Positions 10,444-22,865 of a DNA stretch of 64,000 nucleotides are shown here, one piece after another. The notes beneath the pieces were generated by a model. It did not search any database, was not told where the DNA came from, and worked only from the letters and a program-made list of their open reading frames with translations. The stretch is taken from positions 12,973,840 through 13,037,839 of the forward strand of contig CM070628.1 of NCBI GenBank assembly GCA_036346255.1. Reading direction: 5' to 3'. This stretch comes from Ampelocalamus luodianensis. Lineage: Eukaryota; Streptophyta; Magnoliopsida; Poales; Poaceae. Both the position numbers and the translations under genes were made by a program. Positions within the stretch are counted from its first letter, which is position 1. The number at the start of each line of letters is the position of its first letter.

Positions 10444-12775
10444 GCCCCTCAAAACCCCTCCTGGTGTTCCTTTACACCACCCTAGCTCCTTCTCTGTTTT
10501 CGGAGATCCAAACCACTAAAAATCTCAAATCACCATTGTTGGCCGTGAAGCTCCATTGTGGACTTTGGTTCTCCAATGGTTCACCTTCAATTCTTCTTGT
10601 ACCCTTTTGAGCTCCTTAACCTCCCATGCATTTCCCCTAACTTAATTTTGGGTTATATTTACAGGAATCACTCAATTTTAAGTTTGCACCTTTTCGGCTG
10701 AAATCACCCCCTTTCTTTCTCAGCTCCGGTAAGTGGTTCTTTTGGCAATTAATTGCTCATGGACCTTCTGTGGGCCTTAATGCAGCCATTTTGACCACCA
10801 GTGGTGTTCATTTTTGCTCAGGCCTTTACTTCCACTTCATCTTCATCAACTCCGGCGAGCTCTACCGTGGTCAAAGCTTCTCCGACCAACTTTGAAGCTC
10901 TTCTTGGCCAAGGTAGCTTCTTATTAGTCCTTAGATGCTGTGGCACACGCTTCTTTGGACAATGCGGAGCTTTTGGCTATTTTTCATTTTCGGCCGTTTT
11001 GGTCATCGTTGTTTAGCTCCGGCTAACCGCCGTTGTGGGCCGCCACCGCCGCTGAAAGTGCCACCATCGTGTGCGCAAGGCTATTGCGGTTCCATTTTGA
11101 CCCTTGGCCGGCGCCGACGTGGTTCCTATCGCCGGCGGTGAGCCGTGGAGCTCACTGGATTTTTGTCGGGCGAGCGCCTCCCTTAGTTGTTGTCATTTAG
11201 GACACAGATCTAGTCATTAATTGCTAATAATTGATAATCATGATTAATCATTGTTTTAGCAGTAAATGATGTACTAATACAGCCTGTGTACCACCAAGTT
11301 GTGGGCCCCGCGGGCTCAAACCTCTGTCATGTGGTCATTAGGACACAAATTAGATTCATTAATTGCTAATCATTGAATTAGTAATTAATGTGTCCTAAAC
11401 TGGCCCACTGTGCCACTGACAGGTGGGCCTAGGTCTTTAAACCCCTCCGAGCGCTGTCGCACGGTCGTTTTCGAACATCATTAATATTAATCATTGCTAA
11501 TCATTGTTTAGCAATAAATGGTTGTCCTAAAAAGCTTTTTGGGTCACTGCCATGTGGGCCCGCGTCATTAAAACCCTCTGTGCACATAAAAACGCATGTG
11601 CGTGAGCGCGCAGCACTTAGGTGATCGTGGACCATCGATCTTGAGATCAACAACCCAGATCTTCGGGAACTCTCGGGTCCCCGAACGTTCAAAGTCGCTT
11701 GGGACCGTCAGATCTAGATCAACGGTCTAGATCTGAGTGGCCGTTCGGACCACCCGAGCTCCCCATCGCTGCGGGCCGTCCATCTCGCGATCTGCGGCTG
11801 AGATGCGTGTGCTGTTCGGGTCACCCGAAGAGCTCCGCGCTCTGGGCCCTCCATCTTGAGATCTACGGTCGAGATGAGTGCGCCGTTCGGGTCTCCGAAC
11901 GTCTCAATCTTTGTGGCCCGTTGGATCTAGATCCAACGGTGAGCTTCTTTAGGGTCGCGCGCGTGCGCTATTCTCCATGCGCGTGGGCCGTTGGATTCCG
12001 AATCAAGGGCCCATGTTCGTCCATGATGTTTTATTTTTGATAAGTTTGATTATATTTCGGTAAGGCTTTATTTATCAACTGAAAATTGTATTAGACTTTG
12101 AAAACTCATAACTAACTCATTTTAAATCCTTTTTGGTTGGTTCCAACTGTATTAAATTCATATTTCACTAGAGTTTAATATAAGAATGCATTTAGACATT
12201 GTTCTGTGCCAGAAAATGTTGCAAATGTTATTATCTTGTTTTCAGCCATCTTAGAATATTCCAGAAATTGATTTGAAACTTGTAAAATGCATATCTTTTT
12301 CTGTATAACTCCAAAATGTGCAAACTCAAGCTTGTTAATTTCCTCTGTTAACATACTTTAATATGAGATAGGTTTTGCTCAAGGTTTTATTTCTGAAAAA
12401 TGATTTGTGCTAGTTTTACAACTTAGAAAAATCATAATTAATTCGTTTTAACTCCAAATTGAGTAAACTCAACTTTGCTAACCTTAGGATGCCATGATCT
12501 ACCTAGCATAAAAAATTTCAAACTTTAGATCATTCTAGAAATTTTCGCCATAAACAGTACCAGTAATTAATTTCATTTGAATTAACAGGTTGAGAGAAAT
12601 TGTTTTAGCCATAACGTTTTCATACTTAGTCCAAATGACCTGATTCTTGTTTCTAAATTCATTTAAAATCATAACCTTGCTGCTGTATGAATTTCGTAAG
12701 ATTTGGATGACTTTTGCTGTGGAGCTTTATTTGGTGTTCGTCGTTCTTATTGGTTTTATCGCCTTTTCGCGTTAG

Positions 12776-14129
12776 GTTCCGAAGAGATTATTGATCTCGA
12801 ATCTGAGCCACAGCAGTCAGACCCTGCCCTCCAGCAAGGCAAGCAGATGTAGCATCATTTGATCATGTTGATCCTATTATTTTCAAATTCTAATATATTG
12901 CTTACAAATTCTATGTATGCATTGCTATCTTGTTTTAACTATTGTCGATAGTTGGCCTATTAGATGCATAATCTGTAGAAAAATGTTTATCCTCTACTAC
13001 TGAGCCTATGGTTATTTGCTGTGATTTTGGGTTCGTTGGATGAGCCCTTGTCACTTAGTAGTACGAGTTGAAATGCTTAGCCATGGTTAGCTACCGGTAG
13101 AAATGGACGGTTATCGACTTGTCGATAACCTTGATCACACAAACTTATTATGATCTCTATATTTCAGCTTTGTGCTATGTTTAAATTGCAAAACTAAAAC
13201 TGAAAACAAAACAATTTGGACTTAGGCACAATGGTAAGATGGTGTGATTTTGGATGTGACTAGAATGGTGCCCGAGTCGATTAAGGACCGAACATCTTGT
13301 GAGTACCTGTTATCCAGGCAATTTGTGCGTGCTAACCACACTAGAGGGTATGAGACCTCTCTTGATTTAGTACTTTGGCGTGTGTTGGCTACGAGTCGCA
13401 GGAGGGCGTGTGTGCGTTGTGTTGTGGTAAAATGAGATGATTTATGTGTGGGAGCATTGTAGTTGTCCGAAAAGCTTTACCCCGAGGGGTAGTTGTATTT
13501 TCGGCTTTACAATGTGAGCGTATGAGCTGCGGTCCATACGAGCGGCTCGTAGTTGATTCACAATATTGGAAATGTCTCGTAGGACTTAGCCGTGCCGGCA
13601 TACTATAGGAAGTGTGCTAAATCATGTAGCTTAAAGGTGGTCTGAAGTGTGGGTACATCGGTACACCCCTGCAGGGTTAAAACTATTCGAATAGCCTCGT
13701 CCTAGGTTATGGACACGCTTGGGTAAGCTTTTCAAGAGTTAGACTACAACATTTTAATTAAAACTTGATGGGTGGTACAAATCGGGGATTCGTGCTATGT
13801 GGTGGTGACTTTTGGGTTAGTCACCTCTAGGTGGTTACTTGTTATTTATTGTTACTCGCTGTTATTTCAATGCTTAAAAACAGATTTTACCAATTGCCTT
13901 CAATCTATTACATTATTGCAAATGAAACTTGCTTTATGCGTCCAAATAACCATATAACCATTTCCTTTGATTTCAGCCCGCATGTAGTTATGTATAGGCT
14001 TGTTACTCGTAAGTCTTACGAGTACATTATTGTACTCATCTGTATTGCTTGTTGTGTGCAGAGGAAGAAGGTGAATCCGAAGGGTCTCACTTTTGTGAGT
14101 TGTGCTGTGGCAGTGTGTGGGGCGACTAG
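12776..14129 (+). CDS. Putative spliced acidic mini-ORF in the 5-kb LTR (exons 12776-12838 and 14062-14129)
   Basis: After the acceptor GCGTTAG, a 63-nt open exon reads SEEIIDLESEPQQSDPALQQ and ends at G|GCAAGC, a GC-type donor. The 1223-bp intron-like gap ends at GTGTGCAG. The second exon reads EEEGESEGSHFCELCCGSVW and two more residues, then stops at 14127-14129. The phase-1 join keeps the frame. Placement, phase, GC donor and acidity match the LTRs at 224 and 57425, although the DNA and peptides differ. The start codon exon is not identified. Confidence 0.4.
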
Positions 14130-14661
14130 CTTGGCGGTCCGGTCGGTTGCCTTGTGGTTATGTGGCTAACCGGTCGCCTTTTGGTTTAAGCCATCTTATG
14201 GCACCTTTTGCTTCCGCTGTTACTTGATACTTATGTCATTTGGCCGGTCGGCTGTTCTGTAATAACTTTATATTAAGTATGTCTTTTGCTAGACTTGTTA
14301 TATTGATGTATGGAATTGATGCATGTTTTTGTAACGATGTATATGTGCTGCATTTCTGGGAAGCACACGTCCATCGAGGCACGGGTTATTTTGTTTGTGA
14401 TGCTAGAGCCAGTAAAAGGCTAAGTATTACAAGCTTAATAAACCGGGGTCTCACAATACTTTTCGATTATGTGACTGCTTATTATTATATACTGCTATTC
14501 TTTTAGTTATTGTTGAATCAATCTACCTATATCTACTGTGTTCTTATATTGGTATACATCTATATTGGAATACAAACCCATTGATAAGTTATTGATTTTC
14601 AGCACTCCATGCATTTGAGTCTTGCATTTGCTTATTACTTGTTTGTACTTTGGCAAAATAG

Positions 14662-15160
14662 TTGTGTCAATATGATAGCTCACCTGTTCAGTGCACCGAT
14701 TAGGGAGGATGATACAGCTATTGGAGTTGGAACAATGGGATCCTCTTAAGCAATTATGCTTGCAGGTTTGGCGTTCAAGAGGAAGTGGCAAAATAAAAGG
14801 AAGGATCGGGGGAAGCCATGTGGCAAACCCAACATTGTTACTGGTGCAAATGTTCAGGTATTTTTGCTGTATTGTCGAGTAAAATGTTTAGGTTTAGACC
14901 ACTGTATGTACCTGAAAGATGCCTCTGGTAATCTCTCATCTTCCTATGTTTGCTGGGAAAAAATTGCAAGATACTTCGAAGTAGAATTGAAGGAGGTTAA
15001 CTGAATGATACTATGCCATGGATCCTATGAAGGCTGTTGAGATGGTGGATGACAACACTATATGTGTTGCAGCCATCTTGGGGCTACTCTCACTGGAGAG
15101 TTCGAAGATGTTAGGTTACTGAATAACCTTCTTATGGAAAAGAACAAGGAAACTGGTTAT
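14662..15160 (+). pseudogene. Glutamate decarboxylase (GAD) gene fragment, broken
   Basis: Plant GAD is a PLP enzyme that converts glutamate to GABA. The exon at 14662-14857 gives CVNMIAHLFSAP, then IGVGTMGSS, a stop at 14747-14749 where the family has glutamate, then AIMLAGLAFKRKWQNKR and PNIVTGANVQ. After a gap (14858-14947) whose 5' end is GT but which lacks a proper AG, the next exon resumes VCWEKIARYFEVELKEV. It then shifts frame and continues MDP.KAVEMVDDNTICVAAILG, followed by another shift into LTGEFEDV. Intron-like gaps are kept, so this is a DNA-level copy and not a processed one. The N-terminal third and the catalytic lysine region are absent. Confidence 0.85.
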
Positions 15161-15565
15161 GCAATCTTTTTAATATATTCAATTATCTCCTAAGTGCAAC
15201 CATCACATTTTATTACTCTATTAACATAAGTTTGTGTATGCTTTGGGTTATCTTTAGAGCTTGATCATTTTGACTAGATACAGTAGCCAATACTACTAAC
15301 TGTTTCTGACAAGATTGCATACTGCTCCCTACCCACTTGTAGCAGCTCTTTATGATATAATGTTACTTTCAAATTGCCCATATTTTCCAGGAATCATCCA
15401 GAAAATATGATTTACTGATTTTCTTGTGGAAGTGGGCTGAGTGGTGAATAATGACCAGAGTTCTTGCTACAGATAGAGCAATGTAGCACCTCCACTATTG
15501 TGCTTGCGCTGCACCTTCGACCCTGCCGCCACATGCTACTCCTGCTCTACCGCACTGTAGTGAAC
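15161..15565. other. Spacer, nothing recognised
   Basis: This is AT-rich DNA between the GAD fragment and the CACTA end. No protein or transposon terminus was recognised in either strand. Confidence 0.4.
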
Positions 15566-15588
15566 ACACACTACTGCAGAAAAGGTCA

Positions 15589-15805
15589 TCACAGACGGTT
15601 TCGTGAGCTGTCTGAGTTTATGGGTCAGTAATGACATGAGGTTATCACAGACAGTTTTCGAACCGTCTGTGATGCAGACTATCACAGACGGTTTGTAGAT
15701 AAAACCGTATGTGATACCTGGTGTATCACAGACGGTTTGTAGATAAAACCGTCTGTGATAGTTGATGTATCACAAATAGTTTTTCCTAAGGAACCGTCTG
15801 TGATA
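15589..15805. repeat. CACTA subterminal palindromic repeat array
   Basis: ATCACAGACGGTTT and its reverse complement AAACCGTCTGTGAT alternate several times, mostly as inverted pairs split by 10-15 bp. In CACTA elements such subterminal repeats are the transposase (TNPA-type) binding sites. Some copies carry single changes. Confidence 0.8.
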
Positions 15806-16690
15806 TTCTTTTGTATTGCTAAATCTATTTCTGTTTATTGCCTAGCCTCAGGAAATACTAGCTATACCCTCTGAAACAAGTAGAAACACAATAAGTACAT
15901 GTATGCATCCAATTCACATTCATTTTAAAAACAAGCATATCCATTTTACAAATCAATTAACTCAAATGAACTAAAATTAACTATTCATGAACAAATACAC
16001 ACATGTACTATTAAGTTCAATCTTATTCCAATCAAGTTCAATCTACATTGTGGAGCTCCCCTTCTGGGTTTATGACCTCACACAATAAGAAGTACGCAAA
16101 CTGTCCTCGAATGTATTTGAGCTCAGCCTATTCCAATGTAGTTATAGCGATGGTCGCAACCAATCGCGAGGAAGATTAAAGTTGTGTATATATAAAAATT
16201 GATAAGTATGAAATAATTATTGCAAGATTAACAAACCTGAAGATCATTGGTTATCACAGAACCTAGGAGTAGTTGCATGTTGTGGCAAACATAATATTCA
16301 CAGGTGTTGTTCGGCGGCTGCTGGTGGCACTGTAAAAATAGAATTGATTACTTCGAAAGGCATTACTACAAAGTGTTATATAGGATTAATGTGTACTAGC
16401 GAATACCAGAAATTTAAATCGCGTCCCAGGGCGTTGATCCCTCCCTTGGATCTCCATCCAGTAGCAATGTACGTGGCGAACAACCTACGTGATTTCAAAA
16501 AAATTAGCTTTAGCCATTGCAAAGGAATGAAAGATTACAATAGAGTTATCTATGGAGGAAATGTGTTTACCTGTCGATTAATTGTCGAACAACTGTTAAG
16601 TCGTGTTTGGCCCTCTTTAGGGAATCAAGATATATTACCTTGTTCCATTTTGATATAATTACAATTATAATCCAGTGAAATCTACACAGG

Positions 16691-16722
<32 letters not shown>
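16691..16722. repeat. Compound (TA)n(CA)n microsatellite
   Basis: About nine TA units are followed by about seven CA units, inside the CACTA remnant. Confidence 0.9.
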
Positions 16723-16786
16723 AAAGCAAGGAGTTATACATGACATTTATAGGTATTACATGAATGTAGACCGTGATTGTACACAC

Positions 16787-17338
16787 TTACAGTGTCCAGC
16801 ATCGCATGAGTAAGATGTCGAGGGTGTCGAGGTTGAAGAGTAAGAACAAGTTCTCGAAGGTCACCGTGAAGACACAGTCTTGAACCTCGTGGTGAACATA
16901 ATGCGGCATGAACTTGATGTTGACACCCGAGCGTTGTTGTTCATCTGTCTTGTTGGCATATTCCATGTACCATACATGCAATCTCTAGAAAACCAATCCT
17001 AGGGTTTGGAGTCGCTCTACCGGGACAACCAACGGCTCACCTAGCACGAATTTTCGGGCCAACGGCAAGGAGATATCATCGGGATCCTTCGATTTGTCCT
17101 TGTCGCCTTGCTTTTTAGAGGTCGACTTCACAGGAGTCGACCGGGCACGAGGTGTAGATGCATCTGATGCACCGGGCCCTTGCCGCATCGGTGTAGGTAA
17201 CTCTGGTGCAGGTAGCTCTGGTGCAGATAGCTCCCATGGACTTGGCACCGTTACAGGACTTTCCCGTGAAGTTGACACCAGTGCAGGTAACTCTGGTGTA
17301 GGTAGCTCCGGTGCAGATAGCTCCCGTGGACTTGGCAC
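16787..17338 (-). pseudogene. CACTA C-terminal accessory protein fragment
   Basis: The 117-codon piece (16985-17338) has imperfect repeats of the type ELSAPELPTPELP, then a Lys-rich stretch (KSTSKKQGDKDKSKD), then LPLARKFVLGEPLV. The piece at 16787-16981 reads HVWYMEYANKTDEQQ and continues in the style of the conserved tail in grass CACTA second-ORF proteins, which often carry a Ulp1-like peptidase domain. No catalytic residues of such a domain can be seen here. Several frame breaks occur. The link to CACTA rests on context and pattern. Confidence 0.5.
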
Positions 17339-17619
17339 CTTTGCAGGACTTTTGTACTCTGGCCCGACAGGTTAGCAAGGGAAGTATAATTATTTATGGT
17401 GTAGAACAAGGAGCGTAAAGTGAAATTCTCTTGTTTGTACGCATCCTATACATGTACCCTTTCGATCCATAGTATTTTTAGATCTTCCATCAATAGTGTT
17501 AGGTACACATCAATATCATTTCTAGGTTGTTTCGGCTCTTGGATAAGTATTGACAGCAAAATATACTTCCACTTTATACACAACCAAGGAGGAAGGTTGT
17601 AGATACAGAGAGTCGTGGG

Positions 17620-18254
17620 CTAAGTGCTATGTCGGTTGCTCATGTTACCGAAAGGATTCATTCCATCTGTACTCAATCCAAACCTTATATTCCTCGGTTC
17701 CGCACCGAAGTCTACAAACCTCCTATCGATGTTTCTCCACTGGATGGAATCAACAGGGTGTCTTAGCTTTCCATCCTTTTTACGCTCCTTCGAGTGCCAA
17801 CGCAACAGTTTTGTCTCCTTTGGGTTCGAAAAAAACATTTCAAACGGGGAATTACATGAAGATGCCATGCCACCTTAGCAGGAGATCCTTTCTTCACCTC
17901 GATTCCCTCGCCGTCATCTGATTGATTCTTACGCTTGTATCGGAATGCGTTGCACACCGGACATACATGTATGTTTGTATACTTTTTACTGTAGAGGACA
18001 CAATCATTCGGACATGCATGTATTCTTTCTACTTCTATTCCCAATGGACAAAGAACCTTTTTGGCTTTGTAGGTGGTTTTGGGCAACTCGTTTCCCTCCG
18101 GAAGCATGTCCGCTAAGAGACCTAACAGCGTCGTGAAACTCTTGTCGGACCAATCGTTGTTTGCCTTCAATTTCAGCAATTCAAGCACGGATAACAACCT
18201 TGTGTACTTCGACTTGCAGCGTATGAACAAAGGTTTCTCCGAGTCCTCTATCAA
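17620..18254 (-). pseudogene. CACTA TNP2-type transposase fragment, frameshifted
   Basis: The 163-codon piece (17763-18254) contains LLADMLPEGNELPKTTY, then KVLCPLGIEVERIHACPNDC and a CX2C (CPVC) knuckle. These are hallmarks of the N-terminal half of Transposase_21/TNP2. Near 17800-17860 the frame shifts, and the overlapping 17620-17868 frame continues KLRHPVDSIQWRNIDRRF and IRFGLSTDGMNPFGNM, the next conserved block. The C-terminal half is missing. TNP2 cuts and joins the element ends; this copy is inactive. Confidence 0.88.
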
Positions 18255-18359
18255 AATTTAACATACTCTCTCTCATCACAGTTCCCTTCTGCATTGCGAA
18301 GTATCTGATCCGAATAGAAATAAGGTTCTTGATGATGTGAGGAGTAACGAGAACATTAT

Positions 18360-19690
18360 TTAGACAAAAAGAATGAGGAGTAGAGAGGAGGTGCGGCCGA
18401 TGTGGGTGATGGGAAGAAGGGAGCCATTGCTGACAATGATGTCGCTGGGGTTTGAGGGAGAAGGAGTATGAGCGAAGGAGAGTTTACCGGGCTCCGACGT
18501 CATGTGCGAAGACGCACCTGAGTCCATGTACCATTCGTCGTCAGACGGTGGTGTCAACGTCATGGTGTTGAAATTATTGATAAGGGACTTGTGGTCCCAC
18601 GACAACGACGACATAGAAGAAGGTGCGCTGGCGGTTGCCACAGCGGCGGATGCCATGACACGTACTGGCTTGGCTGCGTCGGGAGCGGCATGTGCTGCGG
18701 CTTCATGGTGACGAACGCCTACTGCTGTGGCCGATTGGGGCCGGAAGAGGCACCGGGGCGCGGGCCGAGAAGGCTAGGACCAGCAAGCCGTGAGGCTTGC
18801 CCGGGCCACATGTGAATGGAATCAGCCCACGGATGTTGGAACGAGGGCCAAGGTGTGGAGCCCTTGCTGCCCCGTTACCGTTGTTGCTGCCACAGTCACG
18901 GCGGCGATTGTTGGAGTAGTTGCCGCCGCCGTTGGAGGACTGGTCGCCGTTGTTGGTGCCACCAGAGGTGCCCTTGGAGTTGCCGCTGCTACCGACGGCG
19001 GTGTTGGTGATGAAGGCCGAGTGTTGAAACGACTCGGATCCCATCGTGAGCTCCTCAAGCATGAGTGCAGGTCGCATAGCAAGGAACGTCGGGAACGGCT
19101 TCTGCATGGACAACAGTGTCCGCATGTAGCCGAAGCGCGGGCTCAACCCCTACAGGGTGTTGAGGATGAGTATCTTGTCGTTGATCTTGTTGACTATTGT
19201 CCACAGCACCGAGGTTGTCAGCCATGGACTTCTGCTTGCGACAGTAGTTAGCGATGGACAGGGTGCCCTGTGTCAGGGCCCAAAATTCTTGCTCCGGGTA
19301 GATGGCACGGGTCTTGGCATTGTCATGATACAGACCCTCAATGCTCGTCCAAATGGTGTGGGCGGTGATGCGTGGTCCATGACCATGGCCAAGAGATCGG
19401 TAGAGATGGCACCATAAATCCAGGAGTAGACAAGGGCGTCGAGGCGTGTCCATTGAGCGTGAGGCGAAGAAGTGGACGCCACCTGGATGTGATCGTAGAG
19501 GGCGTACATGCAGAGCGCAACCTCAAACAAGCTGCGCCATTAGGAGTAGTTGCCGGCCTAGAGATCAAGGGTGAGAGGGACAAGAGTTTTGATGCTCACA
19601 ACAGCGACGGCTTACGCCCAGAGTGCGGCCTTGGCGACCAGCTCCTCCTTGGCGGCGGCGGCGTCCATGGCGAGCGAGGTGGTATATATG
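18360..19690 (-). pseudogene. Ty1/copia gag-protease remnant
   Basis: Reading on the minus strand from about 19675 there is MDAAAAKEELVAKAALWA. A gag core follows with a SLFEVALCMYALYDHI block, then WTSIEGLYHDNAKTRAIY and EQEFWALTQGTLSIANYCR, then a Gly/Asn/Ser-rich linker. It ends with the protease motif WYMDSGASSHMTS, whose catalytic DSG lies at about 18522-18514. The frame changes at least twice and stops interrupt it. Reverse transcriptase, integrase and LTRs are not seen, so this is an internal fragment. It abuts the CACTA remnant. Confidence 0.82.
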
Positions 19691-19699
19691 GTACAAGTA

Positions 19700-19872
19700 C
19701 AAGAGTGATTAGTGCTAAATAACCAAAAGTGGTTAAGATACATGCCAAGTATAGCATAACAAACTATGGTAGGTATGATCTGCTGTCGTGGCATAGAATC
19801 ATACGCCTAGACGCGTATATAGTCTAACAGCAACCATGGAATTTAACAAGGTGCTACCAGTGTTTTAGCAAA
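19700..19872. other. Spacer before the Helitron, nothing recognised
   Basis: This is AT-rich DNA without a gene. Its last base (A, 19872) and the T at 23882 form the A-T dinucleotide into which the Helitron inserted. Confidence 0.4.
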
Positions 19873-19920
19873 TCTCTACTACTTAAAAGAAGGAGTTTAC
19901 CGTCGTCCATCCTCCTATCA

Positions 19921-20976
19921 TTGTTTGTGTCCGTCCGATCAACATCATCCGACGACTCGGATCATCATGCGAGGGAGAAATCGTCCCACCCCTCTATCCG
20001 AACTGCTCGTCCCTCGCCCAGTGCCCCCCACCTCGCGTACCCCCTCCTCGCGCCGCCCCAACCACCGCAGCCCTACTACACCTGCCTACGCCTCGCCCCC
20101 GCCGCTCGTCCTCGTCCGCCTCTGCATCTCCTGCCTCCGCCGCTTCTCCGCCCGCGTGCTCCCAATCCTTGCGCTCCTCGCCTTCCTCCTCTACCCCTGC
20201 GCGCCCGTCGCCGACCTCCGCCTCGATCGCTTCCGCGTCAACCCGCTCGCCTTCCCCGAGCACCCGCTCCCTTCAATCCCCTCCTCTGTCCTCCCTCTCT
20301 CGTCTCATCCCTTCCACCCCTTCTCCTCGAGACCAACCGCTATCTCTCTCTCCCCCAGAGCATCCGCTCCCTTCGATCCCCTCCTCCCTCATCCCTTCCA
20401 GCAGCGGCACACCCTTGTTGCATAGATCCGGCGGCGGCGTTGGATCGTTGTCCCTCCGGTGATCCTCTTCGTGTAACCCTTCACCTTCTGCTCCGCTGCC
20501 ACCACTGCGGCGAGACGAGACAAGATGTCGCCCGCCACCCGCCGCTCATACCGATGGGTCAAGGAGTGGTTCGTGCCCCCCTGGTTCATGTGATCTCCCT
20601 GCCTGTCGCCGACTTCCTCTGGGCCTCCTCCCCCGCCACTGCCACCATCTGGTCCACCAGGCTCGACCTCTCCACTCGCCCCACAACGTTGCTGCTGCCC
20701 GTGGCGAAAAAGGTGACCCCTCCCATCTCACTTCCAATGTTTAGGGATATTGGATTGTTGCCTCTACTGCTTCCAAGTGTTCTGTGCCCCTGTAGTGTTA
20801 GGGAGTGCAGCTCTGAGCCGGTGAGCTCTGTGGGCTTAGTGAGATCTGGTGGGAATTATGTATACCTCTGTGTTTTGATTGGAAGAGTAGAACATATTTG
20901 CTCGATTGGTAACTTTCCCTCGATGGCTCGACCTAATGCAGTTCTAATGAGCAGCCATTATGTGCTAGCTTGTTAG
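19921..20976 (+). other. GC-rich open region in the Helitron, possible captured gene 5' end
   Basis: A 351-codon frame is open here, and a second overlapping frame at 19925-20425 is also open. The composition is Pro/Ser/Leu/Arg-rich and looks like GC-driven open frame. The second frame holds a hydrophobic stretch (VLPILALLAFLLYPCAPV, about residues 79-96) followed by charged residues, which could be one membrane segment of a captured gene. No family is recognised. I do not call a functional protein. Confidence 0.3.
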
Positions 20977-21878
20977 GTATAAACTTAGACAAGAGATGAT
21001 TTCTCTGTTTGCCAAACGGTAGTGTTGTAACTAAAAGTAGCAAGTTGCCCTATGATTTCCATTTGGCCATCATGTTTGATTAAGTTAAGAGCACCCCTAA
21101 AAATAAAAGAATCGGTTTTGTTAGCACTGCTAATTTGTGTTTATCTAGGCATATCCAGCCTTCCCCTACCATTCAATCTGGTATCCTGGTTCTATACATC
21201 AGATTATAAACATTGAGCAGCAGAGACTTTTCCTTGGACTAAAGTATTTTGCCACATTATTTATGTTTGGTATCTTACTTATGTCTACATTGCATGAATT
21301 TGGCATCAGACTGTAGTAAATGATGTGCAAACTATGTTTTTCACTTGAATGTTTTCCACCCTTCTTGTTAATTTGTTGATTGCAAGCGACCTTATTTTGG
21401 TGGTTCAGTTCAAGCATGGTCTTCCTTATTGATATTCTTTGAGTGTCGCTTAAAGGACTGTACTATTATATTTTAGCATGGCCCCATTATAAATATATGT
21501 GGTGAAAATTGATATTCTTGGAGTGTCAATTATATTTAGTTAGACGGGACTACAAAATTCACAACTTATTCCTTGTCATGTTGTTTTCTTAATTGCAAAA
21601 CAGCAGAAGCCTACCATGAGTTATTTCAATATGTCAGGAAGTTACCTTTCGTAACCTTCAAATGTTTTCCATTTATAGTTGCATTCTCATGTGGATATTT
21701 ACAATTTTTCGGATAATACATGGGAAGAAGGATTTGATATGCCAAAGGAAATGGTACATTCACATCTGGGAATGGTTACAGATGGAAATGGCACATTCAC
21801 ATTTTCGGATAATCCAGGCACCCCCCCTTCTCTTTAATCCAGCAGCTTATTTTCTTATTTGCTCCAGCCCTCACTCAC

Positions 21879-21912
21879 TCTCTCTCTCTCTCTCTTTCAC
21901 ACACACACACAC
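21879..21912. repeat. (TC)n(AC)n microsatellite in the Helitron
   Basis: A run of about eight TC units is followed by about seven AC units. Confidence 0.85.
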
Positions 21913-22614
21913 AATCATTCACCCCCTCTATCTGTAGATCTAAGGTGTGCTATTTTTGTTTTCTTCATGTGTAGGAGTTCAGGCCATGGTACCAACCAAA
22001 GGAGGAACTCAACAATCCCTAACTAATTGATGGTAGCTGCTGATGTCTTCAGGGATTAGTATGTGCATAGTTAGTTGAGAAGTTATACATGTCTTTCTTA
22101 ATTCTTCCAACTGTCATTTAATTTCTAAGGTCTGTCATCTTCTTCTCCCATCCTTAGCTCTCCCTCCCTTTTTTTTCCTCTCCCTTTCGCTTTCCATTAT
22201 ACATGCATACAATGCGTTTGAAAGCATGGCTAAGAGTAACAATGCTATTCTATGGTTCATCTTATTGATAGTTTGATGGAATTGTTTCTGTCGAACGGGT
22301 CGATGCCTACCACTTATGCAGAGGTATTAAGCAAATACAACCATGTTTATTCAAAACCATATCTTTATTGTCAATTTTTAGGTAGAGAGCATTCCTCAAT
22401 CAACCTTTTCCATATAGGTTTTTATACATCTTAACTGCATTTTGTTCCTCTCTATGCACAGATAGTTTGTCTGCATTTGCTTGATCACACCTTGAAATTT
22501 TCGAGCTTTACCTGCACCGAGATACCGCTTCTTTTGTGCCTTCTTTTGCCATAGAAGTTTTGCGGAATTCGCAGGTACTTAGTTTTTTCATTGCGATTGT
22601 GATATATGTGATGT

Positions 22615-22865
22615 ATGCCTCATTGACGGTGTAGTTCAGCTTTGACATTAGATACTTTTCTACTATGTTTATGGTTGAAGTTGTGGTGGTTAGTTGTTTT
22701 AGTGTGCAGAGCTTCCACTTTTAGTTTTACCTACATAATTGGGAAGGTTAAAATATGAGGAGTTTAACTGTTTGGATCCATAAAGTTGCTGTTTTTGCTA
22801 GTTAAGAAGGCTTAAATGTAGGTTTTTAGCTACCTGGATACTCAAAGATTCGGTCTTTAGGGGAT
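22615..22865 (+). repeat. Internal direct repeat of the Helitron, copy 1
   Basis: This matches 23107-23357 at high but imperfect identity, including the shared tract around GGAGTTTAACTGTTTGGATCC. The copies are about 490 bp apart in direct orientation, so a tandem segment within the element was duplicated and has since diverged. Confidence 0.85.

Larger units (their letters stand above)
9406..14455 (+). mobile_element. Solo LTR of 5.05 kb
   Basis: The sequence begins TGTAACGTCCC and ends GGGGTCTCACA, typical plant LTR termini. It is bracketed by a perfect 5-bp duplication ATACT (9401-9405 and 14456-14460). No primer binding site, polypurine tract, gag or pol is seen inside, and no second copy lies nearby, so this is a solo LTR left by LTR-LTR recombination. 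It has the same plan as the LTR at 224: a TATA-like box (10436-10443), a GC-rich leader with a CCGGTAAGT donor-like site near 10728, a long AT-rich section, an acidic mini-exon and its partner exon. At about 5 kb it is among the longest LTRs expected in plants. Confidence 0.88.
15569..18300 (-). mobile_element. CACTA (En/Spm-type) transposon remnant
   Basis: The left terminus CACTACTGCAGAAAAGG at 15569 is a typical grass CACTA terminal repeat, and a palindromic subterminal array follows. Minus-strand pieces of the TNP2 transposase and of a second C-terminal CACTA protein lie inside. No matching ...TAGTG terminus was found on the right, where a copia fragment begins near 18360, so the 5' part is missing and the right limit is approximate. 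Confidence 0.75.
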
